A stretch of 64,000 nt of DNA from Streptomyces sp. NBC_00554 (lineage in GTDB: Bacteria > Actinomycetota > Actinomycetes > Streptomycetales > Streptomycetaceae): the NCBI RefSeq assembly GCF_041431135.1, contig NZ_CP107799.1, positions 2,294,001-2,358,000 on the forward strand, read 5' to 3'. The notes under the pieces are model-generated. The model did not search any database, had not been told where the DNA came from, and saw only the letters and a list, made by a program, of their open reading frames with translations. The position numbers and the translations under genes were made by a program. Position 1 is the first letter of the stretch, and the number at the start of each line of letters is the position of its first letter. Shown here in pieces: positions 20,684 through 29,886 of the stretch.

Positions 20684-21619
20684 ATGACCGTGACCGCACA
20701 CCGCACCGCCGCAGCGGCCGCCGTCGCCTTGGGTGTACCCCTGCTGCTCACCACGCTCGCCGCGGGACCGGCCCAGGCACATGGCGCGCCGACGGATCCG
20801 GTCAGCCGGGTGGTGGCGTGCTCGCCCATGGGCGGGAGCAACACCCGCACAGCGGCCTGCGCGGCGGCGATCGCCGCGAACGGTGCGCCCTTCACGGCCT
20901 GGGACAACCTGCGGGTCGCCGGTGTCAACGGCCGCGACCGCGAGGTGATCCCCGACGGGCAGCTCTGCAGCGGGGGGCTTTCCGCTTACAAGGGCCTCGA
21001 TCTCGCCCGGGCCGACTGGCCCTCGACCCGCCTGACTCCCGGTGCGGCCCTGACCCTCAAGTACAGCTCGACCATCCCGCACACCGGGACCTTCAAGCTG
21101 TATCTGACCAAGCCGGGTTACGACCCGACGCAGCCCCTGAAGTGGTCCGACCTGCCCTCTCAGCCGTTCGCCACCGCCACCGACCCGGCGCTCGTCAACG
21201 GTGCTTACAGCGTCAGGGCCACGCTGCCTTCCGACCGGACCGGCCGCCAGCTGCTCTTCACGATCTGGCAGAACTCCAGCACGTCGGACACCTATTACTC
21301 GTGCTCGGACGTGGTGTTCCCCGCAGCGGCCAAGGGCACGGGCGGAGCCGCCGCACCGGCGACATCCTCACCGGCACAGCGGACGCCTTCGCCCACTACC
21401 AAGTCGCCGGAGCCGCCGCGGACGACCTCTCCGGCCGTGCAGACGCCCACACCCACGCAGACGGCCGCCTCGCCGGCCCAGGAGACCGCTCCCGACGACC
21501 TCACCCCCGTCGCCGACAGCGATTCCGGCGGCAACACCGCGCTCCCCCTGGTAGCAGGCGGAGCGGCGGCGTTCCTCCTTGCCGCGGGGGTCGCCCTCAC
21601 TGCTTGGCGACGCCGCTGA
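20684..21619 (+). CDS. AA10 lytic polysaccharide monooxygenase (chitin/cellulose-active), membrane-anchored
   Basis: 311 residues, ATG with GAGGAGA eight bases upstream. The signal peptide ends AQA so that the mature protein begins with His33 (HGAPTDPVSR), the copper-brace His1 of AA10 enzymes. The second brace His is in STIPHTGTFKLYLTKPGYDP, and the W..LP..P pattern and TIWQNSSTSDTYYSCSDVVF complete the fold. After residue 230 comes a Pro/Thr/Ser linker and then a C-terminal helix ending AWRRR. This suggests retention in the membrane; no LAxTG sortase motif is visible. It would oxidatively cleave chitin or cellulose. Confidence 0.93.
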   Translation: MTVTAHRTAAAAAVALGVPLLLTTLAAGPAQAHGAPTDPVSRVVACSPMGGSNTRTAACAAAIAANGAPFTAWDNLRVAGVNGRDREVIPDGQLCSGGLSAYKGLDLARADWPSTRLTPGAALTLKYSSTIPHTGTFKLYLTKPGYDPTQPLKWSDLPSQPFATATDPALVNGAYSVRATLPSDRTGRQLLFTIWQNSSTSDTYYSCSDVVFPAAAKGTGGAAAPATSSPAQRTPSPTTKSPEPPRTTSPAVQTPTPTQTAASPAQETAPDDLTPVADSDSGGNTALPLVAGGAAAFLLAAGVALTAWRRR

Positions 21620-21637
21620 ACAGGGCTCCGGCGTGGA

Positions 21638-22768
<1,131 letters not shown>

Positions 22769-23001
22769 TCAGAGCGGCCGCCCTCTTCACAGCTGTCGCA
22801 CAACCGCCACCCTTTTCCCACAGGTCCCTTGACCCACGCCTGTAACCCCCGGTAACTTCCTCGACGGCTACTGAGGCGTAACAAGAAAGCCCTTCCATCC
22901 GCCAGGAGAGACGAGGGCGCCCGCGTCGCAGCCGCTGTCCGCGCCAGGACAACACGCCGTTGAATCCCCTAACCCGCATCGCCCATGCCCAGGGAGCAGA
23001 C

Positions 23002-23685
23002 ATGGCCTCGTCCTCGGACGCCACGGCGTCCAACCCATCCACCCCGTCCGACCCGGAAAGCACGGAAAGCGGTTCCGCCGCCGACGAACCGGTGAGACGC
23101 GGACGGGTCCGCCTGCGCAGAGCCGCCGTGATGGCGGTACCGGCCACCGCGATCGCCGCGGGGCTGATGATCCTCACCGCGCAGGGCGCTCTCGGCGTCC
23201 AGTTCGCCATCTCCGGCATGCCGTTCACGGTCACCGCCACCGAGCTCAAGGGAACCGGCTTCGAGCAGTTCGGCGGCCTCGACTACATGGCCGAGGGCAG
23301 CCCGAACGCCGGTGACACCGGCGGCCAGGTCCTGGTCGTCACCTCCGCGATCAAGAGAGCGACCCTCACCAAGCTGTGCCAGAGCGTCGACCTGGGCGGC
23401 ACGAACCTGCTCATCAAGGCGGGCGGCGGCGAGGAGAAGGTGCAGGCGAGCCACCTCACCACCGACTCCACGGAACTGTCGGGCGACGCGTCCTTCAAGA
23501 ACATCGAGATCGGCAACGACGCCAGCACCCTCGACAAGGCCGGAGTCCAGGGCCCCATCGGCGTGTTCAGCCAGCAGGCCGACACCGTCCGTATCGCGAA
23601 CCTGCGGCAGACCAACTACGCGACCACGGCGGCGGTGTTCAAGCTCCCCGGCCTCAACCTCAGTTTCAGCTCCCAGGGTTGCTGA
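23002..23685 (+). CDS. DUF6230 family membrane-anchored exported protein
   Basis: 227 residues from the ATG at 23002 (AGGGAG upstream). A charged N-terminal region (~45 residues) precedes one hydrophobic helix (RAAVMAVPATAIAAGLMILTA). The exported part contains FAISGMPFTVTATELKGTGFEQFG and ends SFSSQGC. This is the DUF6230 pattern of Streptomyces, sometimes misnamed cholesterol esterase; the function is not known. TGATG links its stop to the start of the following DUF6114 gene, and the two families normally occur together. Confidence 0.85.
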   Translation: MASSSDATASNPSTPSDPESTESGSAADEPVRRGRVRLRRAAVMAVPATAIAAGLMILTAQGALGVQFAISGMPFTVTATELKGTGFEQFGGLDYMAEGSPNAGDTGGQVLVVTSAIKRATLTKLCQSVDLGGTNLLIKAGGGEEKVQASHLTTDSTELSGDASFKNIEIGNDASTLDKAGVQGPIGVFSQQADTVRIANLRQTNYATTAAVFKLPGLNLSFSSQGC

Positions 23686-24098
23686 TGAATCGCATCGCGA
23701 AGCCAGGGGACCTGAGGTCCGATTTCCGGCAGTGGCGCGCGCACCGCCCCTTCTGGGGCGGGCTGCTGCTCACCCTGGCGGGGGCGGAGATCCTACTCAC
23801 CGAGAAGGCGTCCATGAAGGTCGTCATGCACATGGGCGCACAGGGCCTGGCCGGCTATCTGCTGCCGACCCTGATGGTGCTCTGCGGCCTGCTGATCCTC
23901 TTCAACCCGGTGCAGCGCCTCTTCTACTCCCTCCTCGGCATCCTCCTCACCCTCGGCACCTGGGTCACCTCCAACCTCGGCGGCTTCTTCGTCGGCCTCC
24001 TCCTCGGAGCCGTCGGCAGCTGCCTCGCGTTCGGCTGGCTCCCGGACCAGGAACCGCGCCGCCCGCGCCGCCGTCTGCTGCGCCGCGGACACGCCTAG
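23685..24098 (+). CDS. DUF6114 family integral membrane protein
   Basis: 137 residues starting MNRIAKPGDLRSDFRQWRAHRPFWGG. About four transmembrane helices (GLLLTLAGAEILL, LAGYLLPTLMVLCGLLILF, FYSLLGILLTLGTWV, GFFVGLLLGAVGSCL) end in an Arg-rich cytoplasmic tail. The start overlaps the DUF6230 stop by one base (TGATG). The TAG stop is the first three bases of a long inverted-repeat element, so the last codons abut an inserted repeat. The pair probably forms a membrane complex of unknown role. Confidence 0.85.
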   Translation: MNRIAKPGDLRSDFRQWRAHRPFWGGLLLTLAGAEILLTEKASMKVVMHMGAQGLAGYLLPTLMVLCGLLILFNPVQRLFYSLLGILLTLGTWVTSNLGGFFVGLLLGAVGSCLAFGWLPDQEPRRPRRRLLRRGHA

Positions 24099-24202
24099 GG
24101 CCTGTCCGGCGGATCAGGCCGCAGACGCGGGGTCTGGCACGCCCACCTGTGTTTACAAGGTGCCGTTGCTTTCCTCCGGCCTGATCCGCCGGACAGGCCC
24201 TA
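24096..24202. repeat. 107-bp inverted-repeat element with perfect 25-bp arms (MITE/REP-like)
   Basis: Arms 24096-24120 and 24178-24202 are perfect reverse complements beginning TAGGGCCTGTCCGGCGGATC. The 57-bp centre carries TTTACAAGG and lower GC. The arm sequence matches an interspersed Streptomyces palindromic repeat that I recall from other genomes; this is not checked. It supplies the stop codon of the DUF6114 gene and would act as a strong terminator on both strands, shielding the P450 gene downstream. Confidence 0.8.
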
Positions 24203-24349
24203 ACCACCAGAACGATCAACTTGCCTGTACGCGCAGGGAAGTTGCCCTCGTACGCAACGGGCGCCGGGCGATCTCGCTGGGCAACCGGACGGCAGCTTAG
24301 GGTGATGTGCCGAATGACCGGCGCATGCCTGATGCCGTGGAGGCTCCTG

Positions 24350-25594
24350 ATGGGAAACCCCAGCCCTTTAGTGATCGACCCGACCGGCCGCGACATTCAC
24401 GGCGAGGGTGCCCGCATCCGTGCGGCGGGGCCGGTGGCCCGTGTCGCACTGCCCGGCGGCGTGGAGGCCTGGGCGGTGAGCAGCCCCGATCTGCTCAAGA
24501 GGCTGCTCACCGACCCCCGGGTGTCCAAGGACGCCCGGCAGCACTGGCCCCGGTTCGCGAACGGGGAGATCACCCCGGAGTGGCCGCTGTTCACCTGGGT
24601 CGCCGTGCAGAACATGTTCACCGCGTACGGCGGCGACCACAAACGCCTCCGCGTCCTGGTGTCCAAGGCGTTCACCGCCCGCCGGACGGCAGCGCTCCAG
24701 CCACGGATCGAGGAGATCACCAAGGGGCTCCTCGACCGCATCGAGGAGGCCGGAGGCGGTTCCCAAGTCGTCGATCTGCGCGAGGAGTTCTGCTATCCGC
24801 TGCCGATCCAGGTGATCAGCGAACTGTTCGGCCTGCCCGAAGAGGGCGGTCCTGAGCTGCGCCGGCTGGTGGACCGCATCTTCGACACCTCCGCCGACCC
24901 GGGCGAGATGACCGCCGCCTACGAGCGGTTGTACGTCGTCCTGGCCGAACTCGTCGCCGCCAAGCGGGAGTCGCCCGGCGACGACCTGACCACCGGCCTC
25001 ATCGCGGCCCGCGACGAGGAGGGCAGCACTCAGCTCGCCGAGCAGGAACTCCTCGACACCCTGGTGCTGATGATCAGCGCCGGGCACGAGACCACGGTCA
25101 ACCTCATCGACAACGCCGTCCACGCCCTGCTCACCCACCCGGACCAGCTCACGGCCGTGCGGGCGGGCCGGGCCTCGTGGGACGACGTGGTCGAGGAGAC
25201 GCTGCGGGTGGACGCACCGGTCGCCAGCCTGCCACTGCGGTATGCCGTGACGGACCTCGACCTCGCCGAACTCGGCGTCCCCGACGGGACCGTGATCGCC
25301 AAGGGTGAGGCGATCCTGGCCTCCTACGCCGCCGCCGGACGCGACACCGAGCGGCACGGAAAGGACGCCGACCGCTTCGACGTCACCCGCGCCGACAAGG
25401 AGCATCTGGCCTTCGGCTACGGCGTGCACCACTGCCTCGGCGCCCCGCTGGGCCGCATGGAGGCCCGCATCGCACTCCCGGCGCTCTTCGACCGGTTCCC
25501 AGGTCTCCAACTCGCCGTTCCCGAGGACGAGTTGCGGCCGGTGGACTCCTTCATCTCCAACGGCCACCGCTCCCTTCCCGTCCGGGTCCGCTAG
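24350..25594 (+). CDS. cytochrome P450, CYP154-like, with a TTA codon
   Basis: 414 residues from the ATG at 24350 with GTGGAGG upstream. All P450 landmarks are present: I-helix AGHETT (244-249), ExxR (Glu283, Arg286) and the heme loop [10 protein letters not shown] with Cys362. The segment LPGGVEAW ... [15 protein letters not shown] is characteristic of CYP154. Codon 7 is TTA (24368-24370), so translation should need bldA tRNA. A GTG at 24371 would avoid the TTA but lacks a ribosome site at good spacing. It converges with the conservon-linked CYP157-like P450, a pairing frequent in Streptomyces. No ferredoxin gene is adjacent. Confidence 0.92.
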   Translation: MGNPSPLVIDPTGRDIHGEGARIRAAGPVARVALPGGVEAWAVSSPDLLKRLLTDPRVSKDARQHWPRFANGEITPEWPLFTWVAVQNMFTAYGGDHKRLRVLVSKAFTARRTAALQPRIEEITKGLLDRIEEAGGGSQVVDLREEFCYPLPIQVISELFGLPEEGGPELRRLVDRIFDTSADPGEMTAAYERLYVVLAELVAAKRESPGDDLTTGLIAARDEEGSTQLAEQELLDTLVLMISAGHETTVNLIDNAVHALLTHPDQLTAVRAGRASWDDVVEETLRVDAPVASLPLRYAVTDLDLAELGVPDGTVIAKGEAILASYAAAGRDTERHGKDADRFDVTRADKEHLAFGYGVHHCLGAPLGRMEARIALPALFDRFPGLQLAVPEDELRPVDSFISNGHRSLPVRVR

Positions 25595-25604
25595 CCGACA
25601 ACGG

Positions 25605-26957
25605 TCACTCCCCGCGCCACCAGGCCAGCAGCCGGGCCCAGCCGCTCTTCGGACGGTCGGGCACCGCTGCGGGCCCCTCCCCCGCCGCCACCGGTACGGC
25701 GCTCGCGTACGACGGCCGCCCACCGTCCGTCCGTACGGCAGCCGTGGCGGGCGGAAAACGCACGGGCAGCGCGGCGAGCGCCCGGTGGAACGGGCCTGGA
25801 CGCCAGACCAACTCCTCGACGGGAACGGCGAGTTCGACATCCGGAAGCCGGTCGAGGAGCTTCTCGACCGCGACCGCCGCGATCAGCCGGGCCGGGCTCT
25901 GCGCGGGACAGTTGTGCGGTCCCGCGCTCCACGCCAGGTGGGCCCGATTGCCCGCCCGCTGATCGGCCGCCAGAGCGGGGTCGGTGTTCGCGGCGGCGAA
26001 ACTGACGACGAGCGGGGCGCCCGCGCGCAGCAGCACCCCCTCGTACACGACGTCGTGCATCGGGAAGTGCACGGCGTAGTTGGCCATCGGCGGGTCGGCC
26101 CACAGCACCTCGTCGAGGGCGTCCTCCACGGGCAGGCTGCCGCCGGACAGATCCCCCGCGAACCGGTCGTCGGACAGCAGCAGGCGCAGGCTGTTGGCGA
26201 TCAGGTTCTGCTGGGGCTCGGTGCCCGCGCCCATCAGCAGGACAAGGCTGTGGATCATCTCCTCGTCCGTCAGCCCGGCGGGGTGCGCCATCAGCCAGGA
26301 CGTCATGTCCTGCCCCGGCCTGGCCCGCTTCAGCGTGACCAGGTCCACCAGCGTGGCGGTGAGCAGTTCGTTCGCCTTCTCCGCGTCCACCCCGTCGAAG
26401 ATCCCGGACATGCCCTCGACCAGCCGGACACCGTACTCCGCCGGGCAGCCGAAGAGGTGGTTGAAGACCAGCAGCGGCAGGACCTGCGCGTACTCACCGA
26501 GCAGGTCCGCCGTTCCGAGCGGCGCGAACCGGTCGACGAGCGTGTCGGCGCTGCGCTCCACGTACCCGCGCAGCATGCTCGGCTCCACCCGGGCCAGGCT
26601 GTCGGCGATCGCCCCGCGGAGCCGGCGGTGCTCCTCCCCGTCGGTGAACAGCGCGTTCGGCCGGTACGCCATCATCGGCACGACCGGGCTGTCCATCGGT
26701 ACGGTGCCGTCGGCGAGGTCCGTCCAGCGGCGGGGGTCCTTGGAGAAGGTCTCGGGACTGCGCAGGACGTGCAGGGCGGCGTCGTACCCGGTGACGAGCG
26801 TGGCCTGGACGCCGGGCGCCAGTTCGACGGGCGCGGTCGGCCCGGCCTTGCGCAGCCGCCGGTAGACGGCGGCGGGATCGGCCGCGAACTCCGGTCCGTG
26901 CAGCGGCTCGTGGAACGGGCAGCCCCGTGGGGGAACGGGCGGCGGTACGGCGGTCAC
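25605..26957 (-). CDS. cvnE: conservon-linked cytochrome P450, CYP157-like, lacking the ExxR motif
   Basis: 450 residues from a GTG that overlaps the cvnD stop (GTGA). The heme loop is AWSAGPHNCPAQSPA with Cys350. The K-helix has Glu283-Val-Leu-Trp286 where nearly all P450s have ExxR; CYP157 proteins are known for such an ...LW variant. The I-helix reads GAGTEPQQ (243-250) instead of AGxET. As the fifth gene of a conservon it fits CvnE. Whether it is catalytic or has a sensory or structural role is open. It converges on the CYP154-like gene 10 bp away. Confidence 0.9.
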   Translation of the reverse strand: MTAVPPPVPPRGCPFHEPLHGPEFAADPAAVYRRLRKAGPTAPVELAPGVQATLVTGYDAALHVLRSPETFSKDPRRWTDLADGTVPMDSPVVPMMAYRPNALFTDGEEHRRLRGAIADSLARVEPSMLRGYVERSADTLVDRFAPLGTADLLGEYAQVLPLLVFNHLFGCPAEYGVRLVEGMSGIFDGVDAEKANELLTATLVDLVTLKRARPGQDMTSWLMAHPAGLTDEEMIHSLVLLMGAGTEPQQNLIANSLRLLLSDDRFAGDLSGGSLPVEDALDEVLWADPPMANYAVHFPMHDVVYEGVLLRAGAPLVVSFAAANTDPALAADQRAGNRAHLAWSAGPHNCPAQSPARLIAAVAVEKLLDRLPDVELAVPVEELVWRPGPFHRALAALPVRFPPATAAVRTDGGRPSYASAVPVAAGEGPAAVPDRPKSGWARLLAWWRGE

Positions 26958-27556
26958 GCGTGCTCCAAATCGCCGGTGCGGGTCAGCAGATACTCGACGA
27001 GGGTGATCAGCGCCTCCGTGGACGAGACCGGGTCGCGCGCGTCGCAGCGCACGAGCGGGGTCGCCGGCAGCAGGTCGAGGGCCTCGCGCACCTCGGCCAG
27101 TGCGTGTGCGGAAGCGTCGTCGAAGTCGTTCAGGGCGACGGCGTACGGCAGCCCCAACTCCTCCAGTACGCCCATGATTTCGAAGGACTCCCCCAGGCGC
27201 CGGGTGTCGGCCAGGACGAGCGCGCCGAGGGCTCCGTGAGTCATGTCCTGCCACAGCTCGGAGAAACGCTGCTGCCCCGGGGTGCCGAACAGGTAGAGGA
27301 CCAGCGAGTCGTTGAGGGTGAGGCGGCCGAAGTCGAGGGCCACCGTCGTGGTCGTCTTGTCCGTCGTACCCGCCAAGTCGTCGACGAGAGCGCCGGCTTC
27401 GGTCATGATCTCCTCGGTGCGCAGCGGCCGTATCTCGGACAGCGCGCCGACGAAGGTGGTCTTGCCGACCGCGAAGTGGCCCACGACCAGCAGCTTGACG
27501 GCCGTCTGCACGCCGGGCCGGAGATAGACGTCGTCAGAGGCGGGCGCGGAGCCCAT
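26954..27556 (-). CDS. cvnD: conservon small GTP-binding protein CvnD
   Basis: 200 residues. Small-GTPase motifs: P-loop GHFAVGKTTF, switch-II region LYLFGTPGQQRF and a G4-like NDFD where Ras proteins have NKxD. It belongs to the MglA-like ATP/GTP-binding family found as the fourth conservon gene. ATG at 27556 with AGGAGG seven bases upstream; the gene overlaps cvnC by 23 bp and cvnE by 4 bp. It is expected to associate at the membrane with CvnA-C, in a complex compared to eukaryotic G-protein coupled signalling. Confidence 0.93.
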   Translation of the reverse strand: MGSAPASDDVYLRPGVQTAVKLLVVGHFAVGKTTFVGALSEIRPLRTEEIMTEAGALVDDLAGTTDKTTTTVALDFGRLTLNDSLVLYLFGTPGQQRFSELWQDMTHGALGALVLADTRRLGESFEIMGVLEELGLPYAVALNDFDDASAHALAEVREALDLLPATPLVRCDARDPVSSTEALITLVEYLLTRTGDLEHA

Positions 27557-27896
27557 CGAGCACCTCCTGAAGGATGCTGGTGTCGGACGGCTGGGCGGAC
27601 GGGATCGGCGCGCGGGTGACGATGTGCCCGCTGTCCATCAGGTCGGCGATCAGCACCTTCGTGACGCTGACCGGCAGCGCCAGATGCCCGGCCACCTCGA
27701 CGACCGACAGTGCTCCGGGCCGGCACAGCTCCATCAGCCGGCGCTTCTCCGGGCTCAGGCCGGTCAGCGGCAGATCCTCGGCGGCGATCAGCAGGGTGAC
27801 GAGGTCCAGGGTGTTGCGGGACGGCTGGGAGCGGCCCTCCGTGACGACGTACGACCGCACCAGCCGCTCGCCCAGGCGGCGGCGCCCGGGCGTCAT
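27534..27896 (-). CDS. cvnC: conservon protein CvnC (DUF742)
   Basis: 120 residues, DUF742: RLVRSYVVTEGRSQPS, LDLVTLL, RRLMELCRPGALSVVEVAGHLALPVSVTKVLIADL with a winged-helix-like character, ending SDTSILQEVLDGLRAL-type sequence. ATG overlaps the cvnB stop (ATGA). DUF742 proteins are invariably the third gene of conservons and bridge the roadblock protein and the GTPase. No enzymatic role is known. Confidence 0.93.
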   Translation of the reverse strand: MTPGRRRLGERLVRSYVVTEGRSQPSRNTLDLVTLLIAAEDLPLTGLSPEKRRLMELCRPGALSVVEVAGHLALPVSVTKVLIADLMDSGHIVTRAPIPSAQPSDTSILQEVLDGLRARL

Positions 27897-28306
27897 GCCG
27901 GGCTGCCGGTGTCCTGCCGGGCCGGGCTGGTCAGCTCCTTGCCGAGCCGGTCGACCAGTTTGTGCATGCGGTAGGTGACCGCCTCCATGTCCACGTTCTC
28001 GGTGGTCGACACCGCGAGGTGGGTACCCTCACCGGCGGCGACGAGGAAGACGTACCCGTGCGCGAACTCGATCAGCGTCTGCCGCCAGGGGGTGTCCGGG
28101 CTGCCGCAGAACTCGGCCGTGCTGCGGCTGATCGACTGCACTCCGGACAGGCCCGCGGCCATCCGCTCGGCGTCGTCCCGGTCGATGTCCGCGGAGTGGG
28201 CCCGGAGCATGCCGTCGGCGGAGAGCAGGATCGCGTGCCGCGCCTCCGGCACCTTCAGGACCTCGTCGAGCATCCACCCCAGCTCGTTGGTCATGGGCGC
28301 GATCAT
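27893..28306 (-). CDS. cvnB: conservon roadblock/LC7 protein CvnB
   Basis: 137 residues from the ATG at 28306, which overlaps the cvnA stop (ATGA); MTNELGWMLDEV at 28294 is an alternative start. Roadblock/LC7 fold: EARHAILLSADGMLRAHS, DAERMAAGLSGVQSIS, HLAVSTTENVDMEAVTYRMHKLVDRLG. In conservons this is the second subunit and the likely MglB-type partner or GTPase-activating element for CvnD. Confidence 0.93.
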   Translation of the reverse strand: MIAPMTNELGWMLDEVLKVPEARHAILLSADGMLRAHSADIDRDDAERMAAGLSGVQSISRSTAEFCGSPDTPWRQTLIEFAHGYVFLVAAGEGTHLAVSTTENVDMEAVTYRMHKLVDRLGKELTSPARQDTGSPA

Positions 28307-29631
28307 CCCTGTGTGTTCCCTTCGGTCATGTGGGGGGTTTCATCGGCTGCGTCGGGGGTGTCCTGCGCGGCCCGGCCGAAGCGGGTGCCCCGGGCGAACG
28401 CGCCCATGCGCCGGGCCTGCTCCTCGGCCGAGCGGTCTCCGGGCTCCTCGGCGGCTGCGGCGGTGGCCGTTTCGGAGACCGTCGCCGCCCTTGGTCCGCG
28501 GCGGCGCCGCTTCGGCAGGCCACCGGCGGTGGTCGCTTCGGCGGACACCGGTTCGGCGGTGCGGGGCTCGCGCGCCGACTCGGTGGTTCGCGCCGGTTCG
28601 GCCGTGGGCTCCTGGACCGTGACTGCGGCCGTGTCCACATGAGTGAGCAGCGCGGCCGGTACGAACACCACGGCGCGGACACCCCCGTAGGGCGAGCGCG
28701 TGTCCACGGAGACGCTGAACCCGTACCGCGCGGCGAGTACGCCAATGACGGCGAAGCCGAACTGGGGCGGGTCGTCGAGCCGGGTCACGTCCACCGCGTG
28801 GCGTCCGGAGAGCAGTTCGGCGGCGTCCTCGGTCGCCTGACCGTCCATGCCGACCCCGGCGTCGTCGATGACCACACAGGCTCCGTTGTGCACGGACTGG
28901 ACGTTGACCTCGACGGTCGTGTTGGGCTGCGAGTGGCGGGCCGCGTTGTCCAGGAGTTCGGCGATGGCGAGGACCACCGGCTCCACCGCCCGGCTCTCGA
29001 CGGCGATGTCGACCTGCCCGATGACCCGGATCCGCCGGTAGTCGCGGATGCGGGAGGTCGCGCCGCGCACGACCTCGATCAGCGCGGAGGTGGCCCGCTG
29101 CCGTCCGGGCCACGAGCCGCACAGCACGGCGATGGCCTGTGCCCGGCGGCCGAACTGGGCGTTGGTGTGGTCGATTTCGAGGAGGTCGCGCAGCACGTCG
29201 GGGTGGTCGTGGCGGTCCTGCATCTCCGAGATGGACACCTGCTGCTCGTTGGCCAGGGCCTGGATCGAGCGCATCGACGCCTTCAGGGCGGCCTTCGCGG
29301 ACTGGTCGGCACGGGACTGCGCGTGCTCCACGGCACCGGAGAAGCGTTCGAGGACGCTGTCGAGGCACTTGGCGAAGTCGGTGTCGGCCAGCCGGACGTC
29401 GAGCAGACCGGTCGCGGGGCCCGATTGCTGCGGGGAGTCGGCGAGGGCCGGCAGGCGGACCGCGACCACATGGCGCAGCTCCTCGTCCCGGGCCCGCAGT
29501 TCGTCCGCCAGCTCGGCGGTCCGCCCGCGCTGCCGCGCGGTGATCCCGCGCTGGCGCACCAGCAGCACGGTGGCGGCGAGCAGCGAGACGGCCAGGCACC
29601 AGAACGCCACCTCCGGTATCGGTTCGGTCAT
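28303..29631 (-). CDS. cvnA: conservon sensor histidine-kinase-like protein CvnA
   Basis: 442 residues from MTEPIPEVAFWCLAVSL (AGAGGA upstream). One N-terminal transmembrane helix (about 7-25) is followed by a helical dimerisation region and a GHKL ATPase domain (ELLDNAARHSQPNTTVEV, DDAGVGMDG, FGFAVIGVLAARYG). The C-terminal ~100 residues are low-complexity Ala/Thr/Glu. The phosphoacceptor His of true kinases is not evident, as is usual for this protein. First gene of a four- to five-gene conservon with overlapping starts. Three 32-bp repeats lie in its leader. Confidence 0.92.
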   Translation of the reverse strand: MTEPIPEVAFWCLAVSLLAATVLLVRQRGITARQRGRTAELADELRARDEELRHVVAVRLPALADSPQQSGPATGLLDVRLADTDFAKCLDSVLERFSGAVEHAQSRADQSAKAALKASMRSIQALANEQQVSISEMQDRHDHPDVLRDLLEIDHTNAQFGRRAQAIAVLCGSWPGRQRATSALIEVVRGATSRIRDYRRIRVIGQVDIAVESRAVEPVVLAIAELLDNAARHSQPNTTVEVNVQSVHNGACVVIDDAGVGMDGQATEDAAELLSGRHAVDVTRLDDPPQFGFAVIGVLAARYGFSVSVDTRSPYGGVRAVVFVPAALLTHVDTAAVTVQEPTAEPARTTESAREPRTAEPVSAEATTAGGLPKRRRRGPRAATVSETATAAAAEEPGDRSAEEQARRMGAFARGTRFGRAAQDTPDAADETPHMTEGNTQG

Positions 29632-29650
29632 GGGGTTCAAGTCCTCTGAA

Positions 29651-29746
29651 GGCGTACGTGAGTCGACGGGGGCGCGAGTAGCGGCGTACGTGAGTCGGTG
29701 AGGGCGCGAGCGGGGGCGTACGTGGGTCGTTTGGGGCGCAAGTGAC
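29651..29746. repeat. three 32-bp direct repeats between cvnA and the AraC regulator
   Basis: GGCGTACGTGAGTCG begins at 29651, 29683 and 29715 (third copy GGCGTACGTGGGTCG), giving three units of exactly 32 bp. Each contains the palindrome CGTACG and a G-rich second half ending near GGGGCGCGAG. They lie 20-115 bp upstream of the cvnA start. The 32-bp phasing is three helical turns, suitable for regulator binding on one face of the DNA. Confidence 0.85.
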
Positions 29747-29886
29747 GCGGCGCACGACGCTAGCCTCGCGGCGGCTTCGGCGCTTGCGCCCGCGCGCAAG
29801 GAAGTTGCTGTCATGCGCACTGACCGTGTGGACTAGGCTGACCGCGAGTAACTACGGCCGTTCGTACGGGAGTTGCACGGGAGTTG

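Noticed and set aside
20189..21082. N-terminal extension of the subtilase to a 900-codon frame
   Set aside because: It crosses the divergent LPMO gene and the tandem repeats, whereas the TTG at 20188 has a ribosome site and starts a signal peptide.
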